Shown here: positions 27,236 through 34,674 of the stretch, piece after piece
Numbering within the stretch: position 1 is the first letter of the stretch
Layout: each line of letters starts with the position of its first letter
Source: Fibrobacteria bacterium
GTDB taxonomy: Bacteria; Fibrobacterota; Fibrobacteria; UBA11236
NCBI GenBank assembly: GCA_017881725.1
Contig: JADGQO010000025.1
Location: 1-39,728 of the forward strand
Direction of reading: 5' to 3'
DNA length: 39,728 nucleotides
Made by a program: the position numbers and the translations under genes
The notes under the pieces: generated by a model
Told to the model about the DNA's origin: nothing
Database searches by the model: none
Seen by the model: the letters and a program-made list of their open reading frames with translations, nothing else

Positions 27236-27245
27236 TATAATTATA
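27236..27245. promoter_or_regulatory. Symmetrical double -10 element in a divergent promoter region
   Basis: TATAATTATA is a perfect palindrome that places TATAAT on the plus strand at 27236-27241 and on the minus strand at 27245-27240, between the divergent thioredoxin and GNAT genes. I see no good -35 on either strand. Confidence 0.4.
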
Positions 27246-27320
27246 ACCCTAAAGACTGCCGCAAGGTCCGGGTCAAAGATCCGAAAAACCGATGCGTTCC
27301 GTCACCGCAAGGAGCTTGTC

Positions 27321-27746
27321 ATGTCTAACGTTTTTTATGCCGAAACCGATTTGGAAATCCGGGACTGCTTCCCGGTCCTTTTGGAGTTGCGTCCGCATCT
27401 GGTCGAGGCGGAGTTTGCCGCCCGCATCCTGCGTCAACAGGCCGCGGGCTACCGCTTGATCTTCCGCCGCGAAAACGATGTGGTGAAAGCCGTGGCCGGA
27501 TTCCGTATCTCCGAATGTCTGGCCTGGGGCCGCTTCCTGTACGTGGACGACTTGATCGTGCCGGAGCGGTACCGCAAGCAAGGCCATGCCCGAGTGATTT
27601 TGGAATGGCTGGCCGAATTCGCGCGCCGTGGGGGCTTGCAGGAGTTCCATCTGGATTCCGGCGTGCAGCGTTTCGACGCGCATCGCTTGTACCTGAATTT
27701 CAAAATGTGCATCACGTGCCATCATTTCGCGATGCCGGTGGGGTGA
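27321..27746 (+). CDS. GNAT family N-acetyltransferase
   Basis: 141 residues. The GNAT core is visible: a beta strand VKAVAGFRIS, then YVDDLIVPERYRKQGHARVILEWL, in which the acetyl-CoA-binding segment is Y-R-K-Q-G-H-A. The final part FHLDSGVQRFDAHRLYLNFKMCITCHHF completes the fold. It transfers an acetyl group to an unknown amine. The ATG at 27321 has AAGGAG upstream at 27309-27314; the longer open frame from 27111 runs into the neighbouring gene and is rejected. The CITCH sequence is not in an exported protein and is not a heme site. Confidence 0.87.
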   Translation: MSNVFYAETDLEIRDCFPVLLELRPHLVEAEFAARILRQQAAGYRLIFRRENDVVKAVAGFRISECLAWGRFLYVDDLIVPERYRKQGHARVILEWLAEFARRGGLQEFHLDSGVQRFDAHRLYLNFKMCITCHHFAMPVG

Positions 27747-27768
27747 CGCAGAATCCGGTGATTGGCGA

Positions 27769-28203
27769 TCACCAAGCGCGGACGCGGGACCAGTCCCCGC
27801 CGCCGTGGCGTTGACCTAGGTAGATGCTGGTCTCGGCGACGGTCCCATCCTCGGCGGGCAGATCGAAGGGATGACCGGCTTCGCCGGCGAGATCCCGCTG
27901 CTCGACCACGCTATCGTAGAAGAACGAAAGGGCTTGGATCAGATCGATGAGGGAACGGGCGCAGTAGCGGCCGGATTCCGCCTGCTCCTGGATGTAAGCC
28001 TGCACTTGCCCGGGCCGCAACAGCTCCGGCCGCAGGGCATGGCGGTTTAGAAAGGGCGAAAGGGCCCGGGTCCAGCGTTCGCGGCGCTCGGAGTCGATGC
28101 CGCGGCGTTCCAGGGCGGCGTCGAGCCGGGCCAGCCATTGGCGGATTTGGCTGGATTCAACATGCTGTTGGGCGCGTAGGACGGCGGTTGCGAACGGTAC
28201 CAT
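27769..28203 (-). CDS. Stand-alone integrase-type N-terminal SAM-like domain protein
   Basis: 144 residues. The helical stretch QIRQWLARLDAALERRGI, WTRALSPFLNRH, PGQVQAYIQEQ and ALSFFYDSVV resembles the N-terminal SAM-like DNA-binding core domain of tyrosine recombinases. The catalytic R-H-R-Y half is missing and nothing like it follows. The start at ATG 28203 is supported by a strong GGGAGG site 6 nt upstream, better than ATG 28239. It may be a DNA-binding protein in its own right or a remnant of a recombinase gene. It is convergent with the GNAT gene. Confidence 0.55.
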   Translation of the reverse strand: MVPFATAVLRAQQHVESSQIRQWLARLDAALERRGIDSERRERWTRALSPFLNRHALRPELLRPGQVQAYIQEQAESGRYCARSLIDLIQALSFFYDSVVEQRDLAGEAGHPFDLPAEDGTVAETSIYLGQRHGGGDWSRVRAW

Positions 28204-28436
28204 GGTTTCCTCCCGGGTTCGATCCATAATTTCATTCATTGGACGTTTCGGGACGATGATCGGTATCACGGTCTTGCTCCGCCTGGTGAGGAAGCTCACG
28301 GGCGGGCTTCTGCGCGGGTCCGGCGGGGAGGTAAGCACGAGGTCGAGGCGGCGGAGGTGATGACGCCGCGCCTTTTCGGGCGATAAGTTCCCGTAAGTGA
28401 ATGCGCGGTCCCATGCCGGGAACGGCGTCGCGTGGT

Positions 28437-28452
28437 GAATCAAATTTGATTC
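28437..28452. promoter_or_regulatory. Perfect 16-bp palindrome, candidate operator
   Basis: GAATCAAATTTGATTC is a perfect inverted repeat overlapping the putative -35 box of the sensor kinase gene. The regulator is unknown. Confidence 0.5.
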
Positions 28453-28494
28453 GTCATTTGCGATGTAATTATATGATCGCCGAAACGCTTACCC

Positions 28495-28507
28495 TGACAA
28501 TATGTCA
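28495..28507. promoter_or_regulatory. Second palindrome before the sensor kinase
   Basis: TGACA and TGTCA flank a 3-nt centre (ATA). The element lies 75-88 nt before the chosen kinase start. Confidence 0.35.
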
Positions 28508-28582
28508 AGAGCCTGGCAACACATGGATTCGGGAAATGATTATGATCTTTCACATCATGACAAGATATCTTCGCGGCGCGAT

Positions 28583-30253
28583 ATGAAATCCATCCTGGTC
28601 CGGATACTTTTCATTTGGATCATCGTATCCACCCTCGTTTTCCTCGGTTTCGAAGCCATCACAAGAATTTGGTTTCCTTCCGACGAGGCGATGAAGTCCT
28701 TGCATGTTCTGCATTTCCTGCGCGGGCTTTTGGCTTCCTTGCTGTGCGCCTTGGCGGTGGGATTTTATGTTCCCGGGATCATCCGCGCCTCGCCTTTGCG
28801 CAACTCCGTGACGAAATCCCCGCTGTTCTCCTCCTCCATTCTCGGCCAAGAAGAAAACCTCCGCCACCATGCGAAGTGGTTCATCGAGCTCCGTTGGATG
28901 GCGGTCGTCATCCTCTCCTTGATTTTCATCATATCCGGCCCGCTCCTGGGGATGTTGCCCAATATCACTTTGCTGTACCTGTTCCTGGGGATTTTAAGTT
29001 TGGCGTTCCTGAATTACCGCTACCAAAGCATGGTGAAAACCAGCAGGAACCTTTACAGATTCATCGTCTTACAGGTGATCGTGGATTTGATCGTCCTGAG
29101 CGGCCTCATCGAATTCTCCGGGGGATTGGAGAACCCGTTTTACCTGCTCTACCTGATCCACGTCATCATCGGGGCGGTGGTTCTCAAGCGCAGGGACGCT
29201 TTCCGGTTGACGGCCATCGCCTGGTCGCTCCTGGCGCTGGTGGCCGTGGGGCAGATGATGAAAATTCTTCCCCACTTTTCCATCGACCTTTATCCCCATC
29301 ACCTCAGCCAAAGCCTAATCCGGGAGGCCGGACAAGCCCACTCCGGTGAAGAAGAACACGCCGCCTTCGATCTCGTTTTCGTCGTCGGGCGCCTGGGCGC
29401 CCTGCTCGTCACCATGGGCGGGACCGTTTATTTCGTCACCTTGATCATGGATCGCCTTCATGAGGATCGCCAGCGGCTGGTGGAGGTCACGGGGCATGTG
29501 ATCGCCGAAATGGACAAGCGCGAAAAGATGCAGGCCAAGCTCATCACGGCCGGAAAAATGGCCACCATCGGGGAGTTCACGGGCCGCATCGCCCATGAGA
29601 TCAACAACCCCGTCGCCATCATCAGCGCCAAGGCGAAACTCCTGCTGGCCGATTTCAGCGGGAAAATGCCCGAGAAGGTCGAGTCCGACTTGCTCAAGAT
29701 CGACAAGCATGCGGAACGCATCGCCACGATCACGCGGGGCCTGCTGGCGTTCAGCCGTTCCACGGTCGGCAAAAAGGAGATCCTGGACATCCGCGCCGTC
29801 ATCCAAGCCTCCGTCGGCTTGGTTGAGCATCCGCTGGCGACGGCCGGAGTCACCGTGGTCGCGGAATACGGCTCGGAACCCATCAAGGTCCGGGGCAACT
29901 TCAACGAACTCCAGCAGGTCGCCATCAATATCCTGAACAACGCCATCGACGCCATGCCCGGCGGCGGATCCATTTCCGTCAGGGTCGAACGGGACCGCGA
30001 AAATAATTGCGCGGTCGTCTCCATCACCGATACCGGAACGGGAATCTCGTCGGAGGTCATCCCCTTCATTTTCGATCCGCTCTTCACCACCAAGCCCGAA
30101 GGGCGGGGGACCGGATTGGGGTTGGCCATCTGCCAAGGGCTGGTGCAGAACCACGACGGTTCAATCGAAGTCATCTCGCAAATCGGCCAGGGCAGCACCT
30201 TCGTTATGCGCCTGCCGGTTTTCGCGGGGGAAGGGATCGCGGTGCCGGCTTGA
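28583..30253 (+). CDS. Membrane-bound sensor histidine kinase (NtrB/HPK4-type)
   Basis: 556 residues from the ATG at 28583; upstream in-frame ATGs at 28502 and 28523 are possible and no start has a clear ribosome-binding site. The N-terminal 290 residues hold seven to eight membrane helices without a known periplasmic ligand domain, so it may sense a membrane-borne or redox signal. The dimerisation domain has GRIAHEINNP with the phosphorylated His338. The ATPase has NELQQVAINILNNAIDAM, ITDTGTGI, DPLFTTKPEGRGTGLGLAIC and a final G-rich strand. The stop overlaps the TTG start of the response regulator, so the two are one unit. Confidence 0.93.
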   Translation: MKSILVRILFIWIIVSTLVFLGFEAITRIWFPSDEAMKSLHVLHFLRGLLASLLCALAVGFYVPGIIRASPLRNSVTKSPLFSSSILGQEENLRHHAKWFIELRWMAVVILSLIFIISGPLLGMLPNITLLYLFLGILSLAFLNYRYQSMVKTSRNLYRFIVLQVIVDLIVLSGLIEFSGGLENPFYLLYLIHVIIGAVVLKRRDAFRLTAIAWSLLALVAVGQMMKILPHFSIDLYPHHLSQSLIREAGQAHSGEEEHAAFDLVFVVGRLGALLVTMGGTVYFVTLIMDRLHEDRQRLVEVTGHVIAEMDKREKMQAKLITAGKMATIGEFTGRIAHEINNPVAIISAKAKLLLADFSGKMPEKVESDLLKIDKHAERIATITRGLLAFSRSTVGKKEILDIRAVIQASVGLVEHPLATAGVTVVAEYGSEPIKVRGNFNELQQVAINILNNAIDAMPGGGSISVRVERDRENNCAVVSITDTGTGISSEVIPFIFDPLFTTKPEGRGTGLGLAICQGLVQNHDGSIEVISQIGQGSTFVMRLPVFAGEGIAVPA

Positions 30254-31641
30254 TTAAGACGCTGATTGTGGACGATGAAGAGGATATGCTCGAAGTCTGC
30301 CGGGACATCCTGAAGCGGTTTCCCGAAATCGAAGTGACCACCGAACGCGAAGGGCCCAAGGCGGCCGAGCGCCTGCGCAACGAGTCTTTCGAATTGATGA
30401 TCACGGACTTGAACATGCCCAAGCTGAGCGGCATCGAGCTGGTGAAAATGGCGAGGGCGATCAATCCGGCGCTCATGACCTTGGTCATCACCGCCTTTCC
30501 CACCCCCGAGACCGTGATTGAAAGCGTCAACAAAGGCGTGTTCGATTATTTGGTGAAGCCGTTCTCGCCGGATCAGCTGATGGTGGCGGTGCGGCGCGTC
30601 ATCCAACACAAACGCTTGCTGCATGAGAATGAATTCCTAACCCGCCATTTGCAGCAAGGCTATAAGTTCGAAGGCATCCTGGGAGACAGCCCTTCCATAC
30701 GCAGGGTATTCGACGTGATACACCAAGTGGCCCAAACCAATTCCGACGTGCTCGTGGTGGGCGAAAGCGGGACCGGCAAGGAGTTGATAGCGCGCGGCAT
30801 CCATGCCCACAGCCGCAGGAAGGATCGGCGCTTCGTGCCGGTGGACTGCGGGGCCATTCCGGAGCCGCTGATGGAAAGCGAACTGTTCGGGCATGAGAAG
30901 GGCGCATATACCGGAGCGCATTCCGCGCAGATGGGCCTGATGGAATTCGCGGACCAAGGGACGCTCTTCCTGGACGAACTCTGTGAAATGCCCGCGTCCA
31001 TGCAATCGAAACTCCTGCGCGTGCTCCAGGAACGCACCTTCCGGCGGGTCGGCGCCCAGGAGGAGCGCCATCTCGACGTGCGGATCGTCGCGGCCACCAA
31101 TCGCGACATCGACGCGGAGGTAAAGGAAAAACGCTTCCGGGAGGATTTGTATTATCGCGTCAACGTGGTCCGCATCGACGTGCCCCCGTTGCGGGAAAGG
31201 AGCGAGGATATCCTTCCCCTGGCGGACCATTTCCTGAAGCGGTTCAGCCAGGAATTCGGCCGCCCGATGCAGCGGATCGAGGATGACGCGATGGAGGTCC
31301 TGCGGCATTATCTCTGGCCGGGCAATATCCGCGAGCTTCAGAACGTGATCAAGCGCGCCGTGGTATTGACCAAAACCGAAAACCTCAAGGTGGACGATCT
31401 GCCTTTCCATGTCGTCAACCAAACCTGCTGCTCGGAGGAATCCGTGAAGGATCTGGCGAAAGGGTTTTTCTCGGCGCGATCGCAAAAAGTGGATCTTTTC
31501 GAAATCGAGTACCTCAAAAACCTGCTTACCCAGTGTAACGGCGATGTTACCGTAGCCGCGCAAAAGGCCGGCTTTCCCCGCGGAACCCTGTACCGTTTCA
31601 TGAAGAAGCACGGCCTCAGCCCGGAAGCCTTCCGCAAGTAA
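30250..31641 (+). CDS. Sigma-54-dependent response regulator (NtrC family)
   Basis: 463 residues, TTG start at 30250 overlapping the kinase stop. The receiver domain (1-120) has the acidic pair in VDDEED, phosphoacceptor Asp53 (ITDLNMP), Thr81 and Lys103 (LVKPF). The AAA+ domain has Walker A GESGTGKE (171-178), the sigma-54-contact loop GAYTGA (218-223, a Phe-to-Tyr variant of GAFTGA), Walker B GTLFLDE (237-243) and sensor I RIVAATN. The C-terminal Fis-type helix-turn-helix is DVTVAAQKAGFPRGTLYRFMKKHG. It should switch on the operon that follows, which carries a -24/-12 promoter. Confidence 0.95.
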   Translation: MIKTLIVDDEEDMLEVCRDILKRFPEIEVTTEREGPKAAERLRNESFELMITDLNMPKLSGIELVKMARAINPALMTLVITAFPTPETVIESVNKGVFDYLVKPFSPDQLMVAVRRVIQHKRLLHENEFLTRHLQQGYKFEGILGDSPSIRRVFDVIHQVAQTNSDVLVVGESGTGKELIARGIHAHSRRKDRRFVPVDCGAIPEPLMESELFGHEKGAYTGAHSAQMGLMEFADQGTLFLDELCEMPASMQSKLLRVLQERTFRRVGAQEERHLDVRIVAATNRDIDAEVKEKRFREDLYYRVNVVRIDVPPLRERSEDILPLADHFLKRFSQEFGRPMQRIEDDAMEVLRHYLWPGNIRELQNVIKRAVVLTKTENLKVDDLPFHVVNQTCCSEESVKDLAKGFFSARSQKVDLFEIEYLKNLLTQCNGDVTVAAQKAGFPRGTLYRFMKKHGLSPEAFRK

Positions 31642-31672
31642 CGTCCCCTCCGTGTTACATCGGCGTGACGGG

Positions 31673-31690
31673 TGTCGCAATCTTGTGACA
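31673..31690. promoter_or_regulatory. Candidate activator-binding inverted repeat, site 1
   Basis: TGTCGCAATCTTGTGACA is an inverted repeat with 7 of 8 arm positions paired. Its centre lies about 170 bp upstream of the -24 box of the redox operon. Confidence 0.5.
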
Positions 31691-31740
31691 GCCGGAAATG
31701 GGCCTTTGCGCCGGATTCCGCCGGCACCCGCCCAGAGCCG

Positions 31741-31758
31741 TGTATCAAGCTTGTGAAA
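31741..31758. promoter_or_regulatory. Candidate activator-binding inverted repeat, site 2
   Basis: TGTATCAAGCTTGTGAAA matches site 1 at 14 of 18 positions, in the same register, 68 bp downstream of it and about 100 bp before the -24 box. That is a typical place for sites bound by NtrC-type activators. Confidence 0.5.
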
Positions 31759-31852
31759 TCCCCCCGCTCGGCATAAACCGCTTACCACTGCAAAGCCCCG
31801 TTCCTGCCTCGGAATCAGGACTTTTCGGTCTCTTTGCCGGATGTCGGAAACG

Positions 31853-31866
31853 GGCATCGTCTTTGC
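31853..31866 (+). promoter_or_regulatory. Predicted sigma-54 (-24/-12) promoter
   Basis: GGCA (31853-31856) and TTGC (31863-31866) have the required 10 bp between GG and GC, matching the consensus TGGCACN5TTGCW except at three of the less strict positions. Transcription would start near 31878, leaving a leader of about 18 nt with GAAGGA before the ATG at 31896. Confidence 0.6.
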
Positions 31867-31895
31867 GTGTAGGCTTATCCGCAGTGAAGGAACCC

Positions 31896-32306
31896 ATGCC
31901 TAGTTCGAAGATTCGAGTCACCGTGCGTGCGCCGCTTGAAAAGGTTAAAGACCTATTCCGCTTGGATGCGTCCGAATTCGATTTCTGCATGGCGGACTCC
32001 CATGCCAACGCCATCAAGCTCATATTCGACGGCGCGCCCGATATCCTGGTTTTTCGGCCGGCATCCGATGAGACGGCGCAGAACCTCGATACGGCCATCC
32101 TGCGGAAGATCCAGCCGAAACTGCTAATCGTCGTCGTCGCCGACAGCGCGTTCGATGCGTACGCGGAAGGGTCCGAAGCCGGCGTTTTCCTTTGCAAGGA
32201 AAGCTCCGCGAAGGACGGTGAAAGCCTTTTGCGCGCCGTCCAGAAGGCCGCGAACAGGATCAGGAAAGCTCGGTCGGAAAAGCCTATCAATCCGTGGAGA
32301 CCATAA
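31896..32306 (+). CDS. Degenerate receiver-domain-like protein
   Basis: 136 residues, no other domain. The order of strands and helices resembles a response-regulator receiver: IRVTVRA, a first helix, FDFCMAD, a helix HANAIKLIF, then PDILVFRP where receivers have PDLILLD, LLIVVVADSA where they have the Thr strand, and AGVFLCKESS where they have the Lys strand. The acidic pair and the phosphoacceptor Asp are absent (Arg54 takes the Asp place), so it probably is not phosphorylated. Being first in the sigma-54 operon, it may tune the regulator or the complex by protein contact. The start was set by GAAGGA and by the promoter position. Confidence 0.55.
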   Translation: MPSSKIRVTVRAPLEKVKDLFRLDASEFDFCMADSHANAIKLIFDGAPDILVFRPASDETAQNLDTAILRKIQPKLLIVVVADSAFDAYAEGSEAGVFLCKESSAKDGESLLRAVQKAANRIRKARSEKPINPWRP

Positions 32307-33241
32307 TGGAATCGAATCGCCGCACATTTTTGAAAATCGCCTCCATCGCCGGCGCGGCCGCGGGATTGAAAGGCGTCACGTCCGCGTTTTCCAGCCCGAC
32401 TTCCGATACCGCCGAGAAGCAAAAAAAGGCCGCCGCGGCCGAACAAATCCGGGTCCTTACGCAAGACGGGAAGCTGGTATGCGTCCCGACCTCGGAAGTC
32501 ACCGACGTGAGCGAACCGCGGATCACGGTCAGCAACCTGGAGGCGCGCGCGGGCATCGCCGGGAAGAAATTTGTGATGGTATTCGATTTGTCCAAGTGCG
32601 ACGGCTGCGGCAAATGCACCCAGGCCTGCCAGAAGATGCACTTCACGCCTCCGGATCGGGAATGGATCAAAGTATTCAAGATGCAGGATTCCGAAACCAC
32701 CGCGCCGTATTGGTTTCCCAAACCCTGCTTCCATTGCGACAATCCGCCTTGCACGAAAGTCTGCCCCGTCAACGCGACCTTCAAGCGCCAGGACGGCATC
32801 GTGCTCATCGATAATACGCGCTGCATCGGCTGCCGCTTCTGCATCGCCGCCTGTCCCTACTCTTCCCGGTTCTTCAATTGGACGCGCCCGGTGGAATCGG
32901 ACGCGGAAAAAAACATTCCGTATTCACCCGAGCGGGGCTTCCCGCGCCGCGTGGGCACGACGGAAAAGTGCGACTTCTGCGCGGACATGATTCGGGCGGG
33001 CAGCATGCCGCATTGCGTGAGCGCTTGCCCCATGGACGCCATTTACTTCGGCGACGAAAATGAAAACGCCGTGACCAACCATGCGGGGGAGACCGTATCC
33101 ATGAGCGCCCTCTTGGAGGACAATGCGGGCTACAAATACATGGAGGAGCTGGGCACCAAACCCAGGGTCTATTATCTGCCTCCCAAAAACCGGAAGTTCC
33201 CGAAACCGGAAACCAACAAGAAAGCCGAGGGGATGACGTGA
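32306..33241 (+). CDS. Tat-exported 4x[4Fe-4S] ferredoxin subunit (DmsB/NrfC/PhsB type)
   Basis: 311 residues. The twin-arginine signal is NRRTFLKIAS (4-13), so it is folded before export and works in the periplasm. Four cluster motifs are intact: Cys98/101/104/108, Cys141/144/149/153, Cys173/176/179/183 and Cys222/225/237/241. Such proteins wire electrons between an NrfD-type quinone protein and a catalytic subunit or cytochrome. The ATG overlaps the previous stop (TAATG) and has GGAG upstream. The next gene starts within its last codons. No molybdopterin subunit lies nearby. Confidence 0.94.
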   Translation: MESNRRTFLKIASIAGAAAGLKGVTSAFSSPTSDTAEKQKKAAAAEQIRVLTQDGKLVCVPTSEVTDVSEPRITVSNLEARAGIAGKKFVMVFDLSKCDGCGKCTQACQKMHFTPPDREWIKVFKMQDSETTAPYWFPKPCFHCDNPPCTKVCPVNATFKRQDGIVLIDNTRCIGCRFCIAACPYSSRFFNWTRPVESDAEKNIPYSPERGFPRRVGTTEKCDFCADMIRAGSMPHCVSACPMDAIYFGDENENAVTNHAGETVSMSALLEDNAGYKYMEELGTKPRVYYLPPKNRKFPKPETNKKAEGMT

Positions 33242-34674
33242 ACGGCGCAGCGAACCATAACCATCCCATGGGTACCCACATGAAGCAAACGACGGTCGGC
33301 GGCGATTCCATGGAAGACGTGTTCTTGAAGCCTCTCGGCGGCGGCGGCGGCGGGCGGCTGTTCAAGCTATGGATGACGGGGCTGATCCTGGTGGCCGGCT
33401 GGGGGCTGTACTGTTACATCCGACAGTTGTATTACGGTTTGGGCACCACGGCCATGGGCAATTACGTGTCCTGGGGGCTGTACATTTCCTCCTTCGTATT
33501 CATCGTCGGCATCAGCCATTCCGGCACCTTGGTGTCCGCCATCTTGCGGGTCACCAACGCGGATTGGCGCCGGCCCATCACGCGCTCGGCGGAACTCCTC
33601 ACCGTCGCGTCCCTCATGTTCGGCGGCCTCATGCCGGTCATCGACATGGGGCGAGCCGATCGGGCGCCCTTCCTCATCATCTTCGGCCGCATCCAATCGC
33701 CGCTGCTGTGGGACGTCATTTGCATCACCACCTACCTGACCGGCAGCTCCTTGTTCCTCTTCCTGCCGATGATACCCGACATGGCCCTGTGCCGCGATCG
33801 CTTAGGCGCGACTTCCGCTCCTTGGAGGCGCTGGCTGTACCGGACCCTCTCCTTGGGCTGGCAGGACACGGCGGCCAATTGGGCGCGGCTGGAACGTTGC
33901 ATGAAAATCATGACCGTGATCATCATGCCCATCGCGGTGTCGGTGCATACCGTGATCGGATACATTTTCGCCATGACCTTGCGGCCGGGATGGAACAGCA
34001 CCATCTTCGGCCCCTACTTCGTGGCCGGAGCCCTGTATTCCGGAGCCGCAGCCGTGGTGATCACCATGGCCGCCTTCCGCAAGGCCTATCATCTGGAGAA
34101 GTACATCACGCTCGTCCACTTCAACAACATGGGCAAGATCGTGCTCGCCCTCACCATCATCTATGCCTACTTCAACATCAACGAATACGCCGTCCCGGCC
34201 TACAAGATGGAATCGGCCGAAGGCTACCTGCTGCGCGATTTGTTTTCCGGAGGATACGCGACCGTTTTTTGGATCCTCCAGTTCGGCACCGTCATGCTAC
34301 CGGCCGTCGTCCTCTCCTTCACCAAGGGCCGGACCCCGGTGGTGGGAAGCATCGCCTGCTTGGTCATCGTGCTGGGCGCGTGGGTTAAGCGCTATGTCAT
34401 CGTGGTTCCCACCTTGTTGCACCCGTATCTGCCCGTGCAGGGCGTGCCCTATTCGTGGTCGCACTATTTCCCCAATTGGGTCGAGTTCTCGATCACGCTG
34501 GGCGCGCTGGCGGGCATCATGATCTTCCTCACGCTTTTTTCCAAACTCTTCCCGATCGGATCGGTTTGGGAAATCCGCGAAGGGGAGGAAATCGATCGGC
34601 GCAACCTGCTGCTGAACGAAATGACCGCGAAGGAACACGCGCAAACCGCAGTGTCGGCGGAGGCCCAACCATGA
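33238..34674 (+). CDS. NrfD/PsrC family integral membrane quinol-interacting subunit
   Basis: 478 residues from GTG 33238, which overlaps the previous stop; ATG 33280 (MKQTTVGG) is a possible alternative. About ten membrane helices begin near residue 43. The family signs are SWGLYISSFVFIVGISHSGT, ELLTVASLMFGG.MPVIDMGR and, later, PVSVHT-like VSVHTVIGYIFAMTLRPGWNSTIFGPYFVAGAL, close to the long NrfD homologues (ActC/HmeB/PsrC) rather than the short NrfD. It takes electrons from, or gives them to, membrane quinone and pairs with the ferredoxin encoded upstream. Confidence 0.9.
   Translation: MNGAANHNHPMGTHMKQTTVGGDSMEDVFLKPLGGGGGGRLFKLWMTGLILVAGWGLYCYIRQLYYGLGTTAMGNYVSWGLYISSFVFIVGISHSGTLVSAILRVTNADWRRPITRSAELLTVASLMFGGLMPVIDMGRADRAPFLIIFGRIQSPLLWDVICITTYLTGSSLFLFLPMIPDMALCRDRLGATSAPWRRWLYRTLSLGWQDTAANWARLERCMKIMTVIIMPIAVSVHTVIGYIFAMTLRPGWNSTIFGPYFVAGALYSGAAAVVITMAAFRKAYHLEKYITLVHFNNMGKIVLALTIIYAYFNINEYAVPAYKMESAEGYLLRDLFSGGYATVFWILQFGTVMLPAVVLSFTKGRTPVVGSIACLVIVLGAWVKRYVIVVPTLLHPYLPVQGVPYSWSHYFPNWVEFSITLGALAGIMIFLTLFSKLFPIGSVWEIREGEEIDRRNLLLNEMTAKEHAQTAVSAEAQP

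Larger units (their letters stand above)
28204..28582. other. Divergent control region between SAM-like gene and sensor kinase
   Basis: No gene is supported in these 379 bases. They hold a 16-bp perfect palindrome (28437-28452), a possible -35/-10 pair for the kinase (TTGATT at 28446-28451, TATATG at 28470-28475, 18-bp spacer), and a second palindrome at 28495-28507. Confidence 0.5.

Noticed and set aside
27699..27728. CITCH heme-like motif in the GNAT protein
   Set aside because: The protein has no signal peptide and a GNAT fold; the motif is a coincidence in a cytoplasmic enzyme.
28615..29349. Long open frame inside the sensor kinase gene in another phase
   Set aside because: Arg/Pro/His-rich composition typical of an off-frame reading; the kinase frame is fully supported by motifs.
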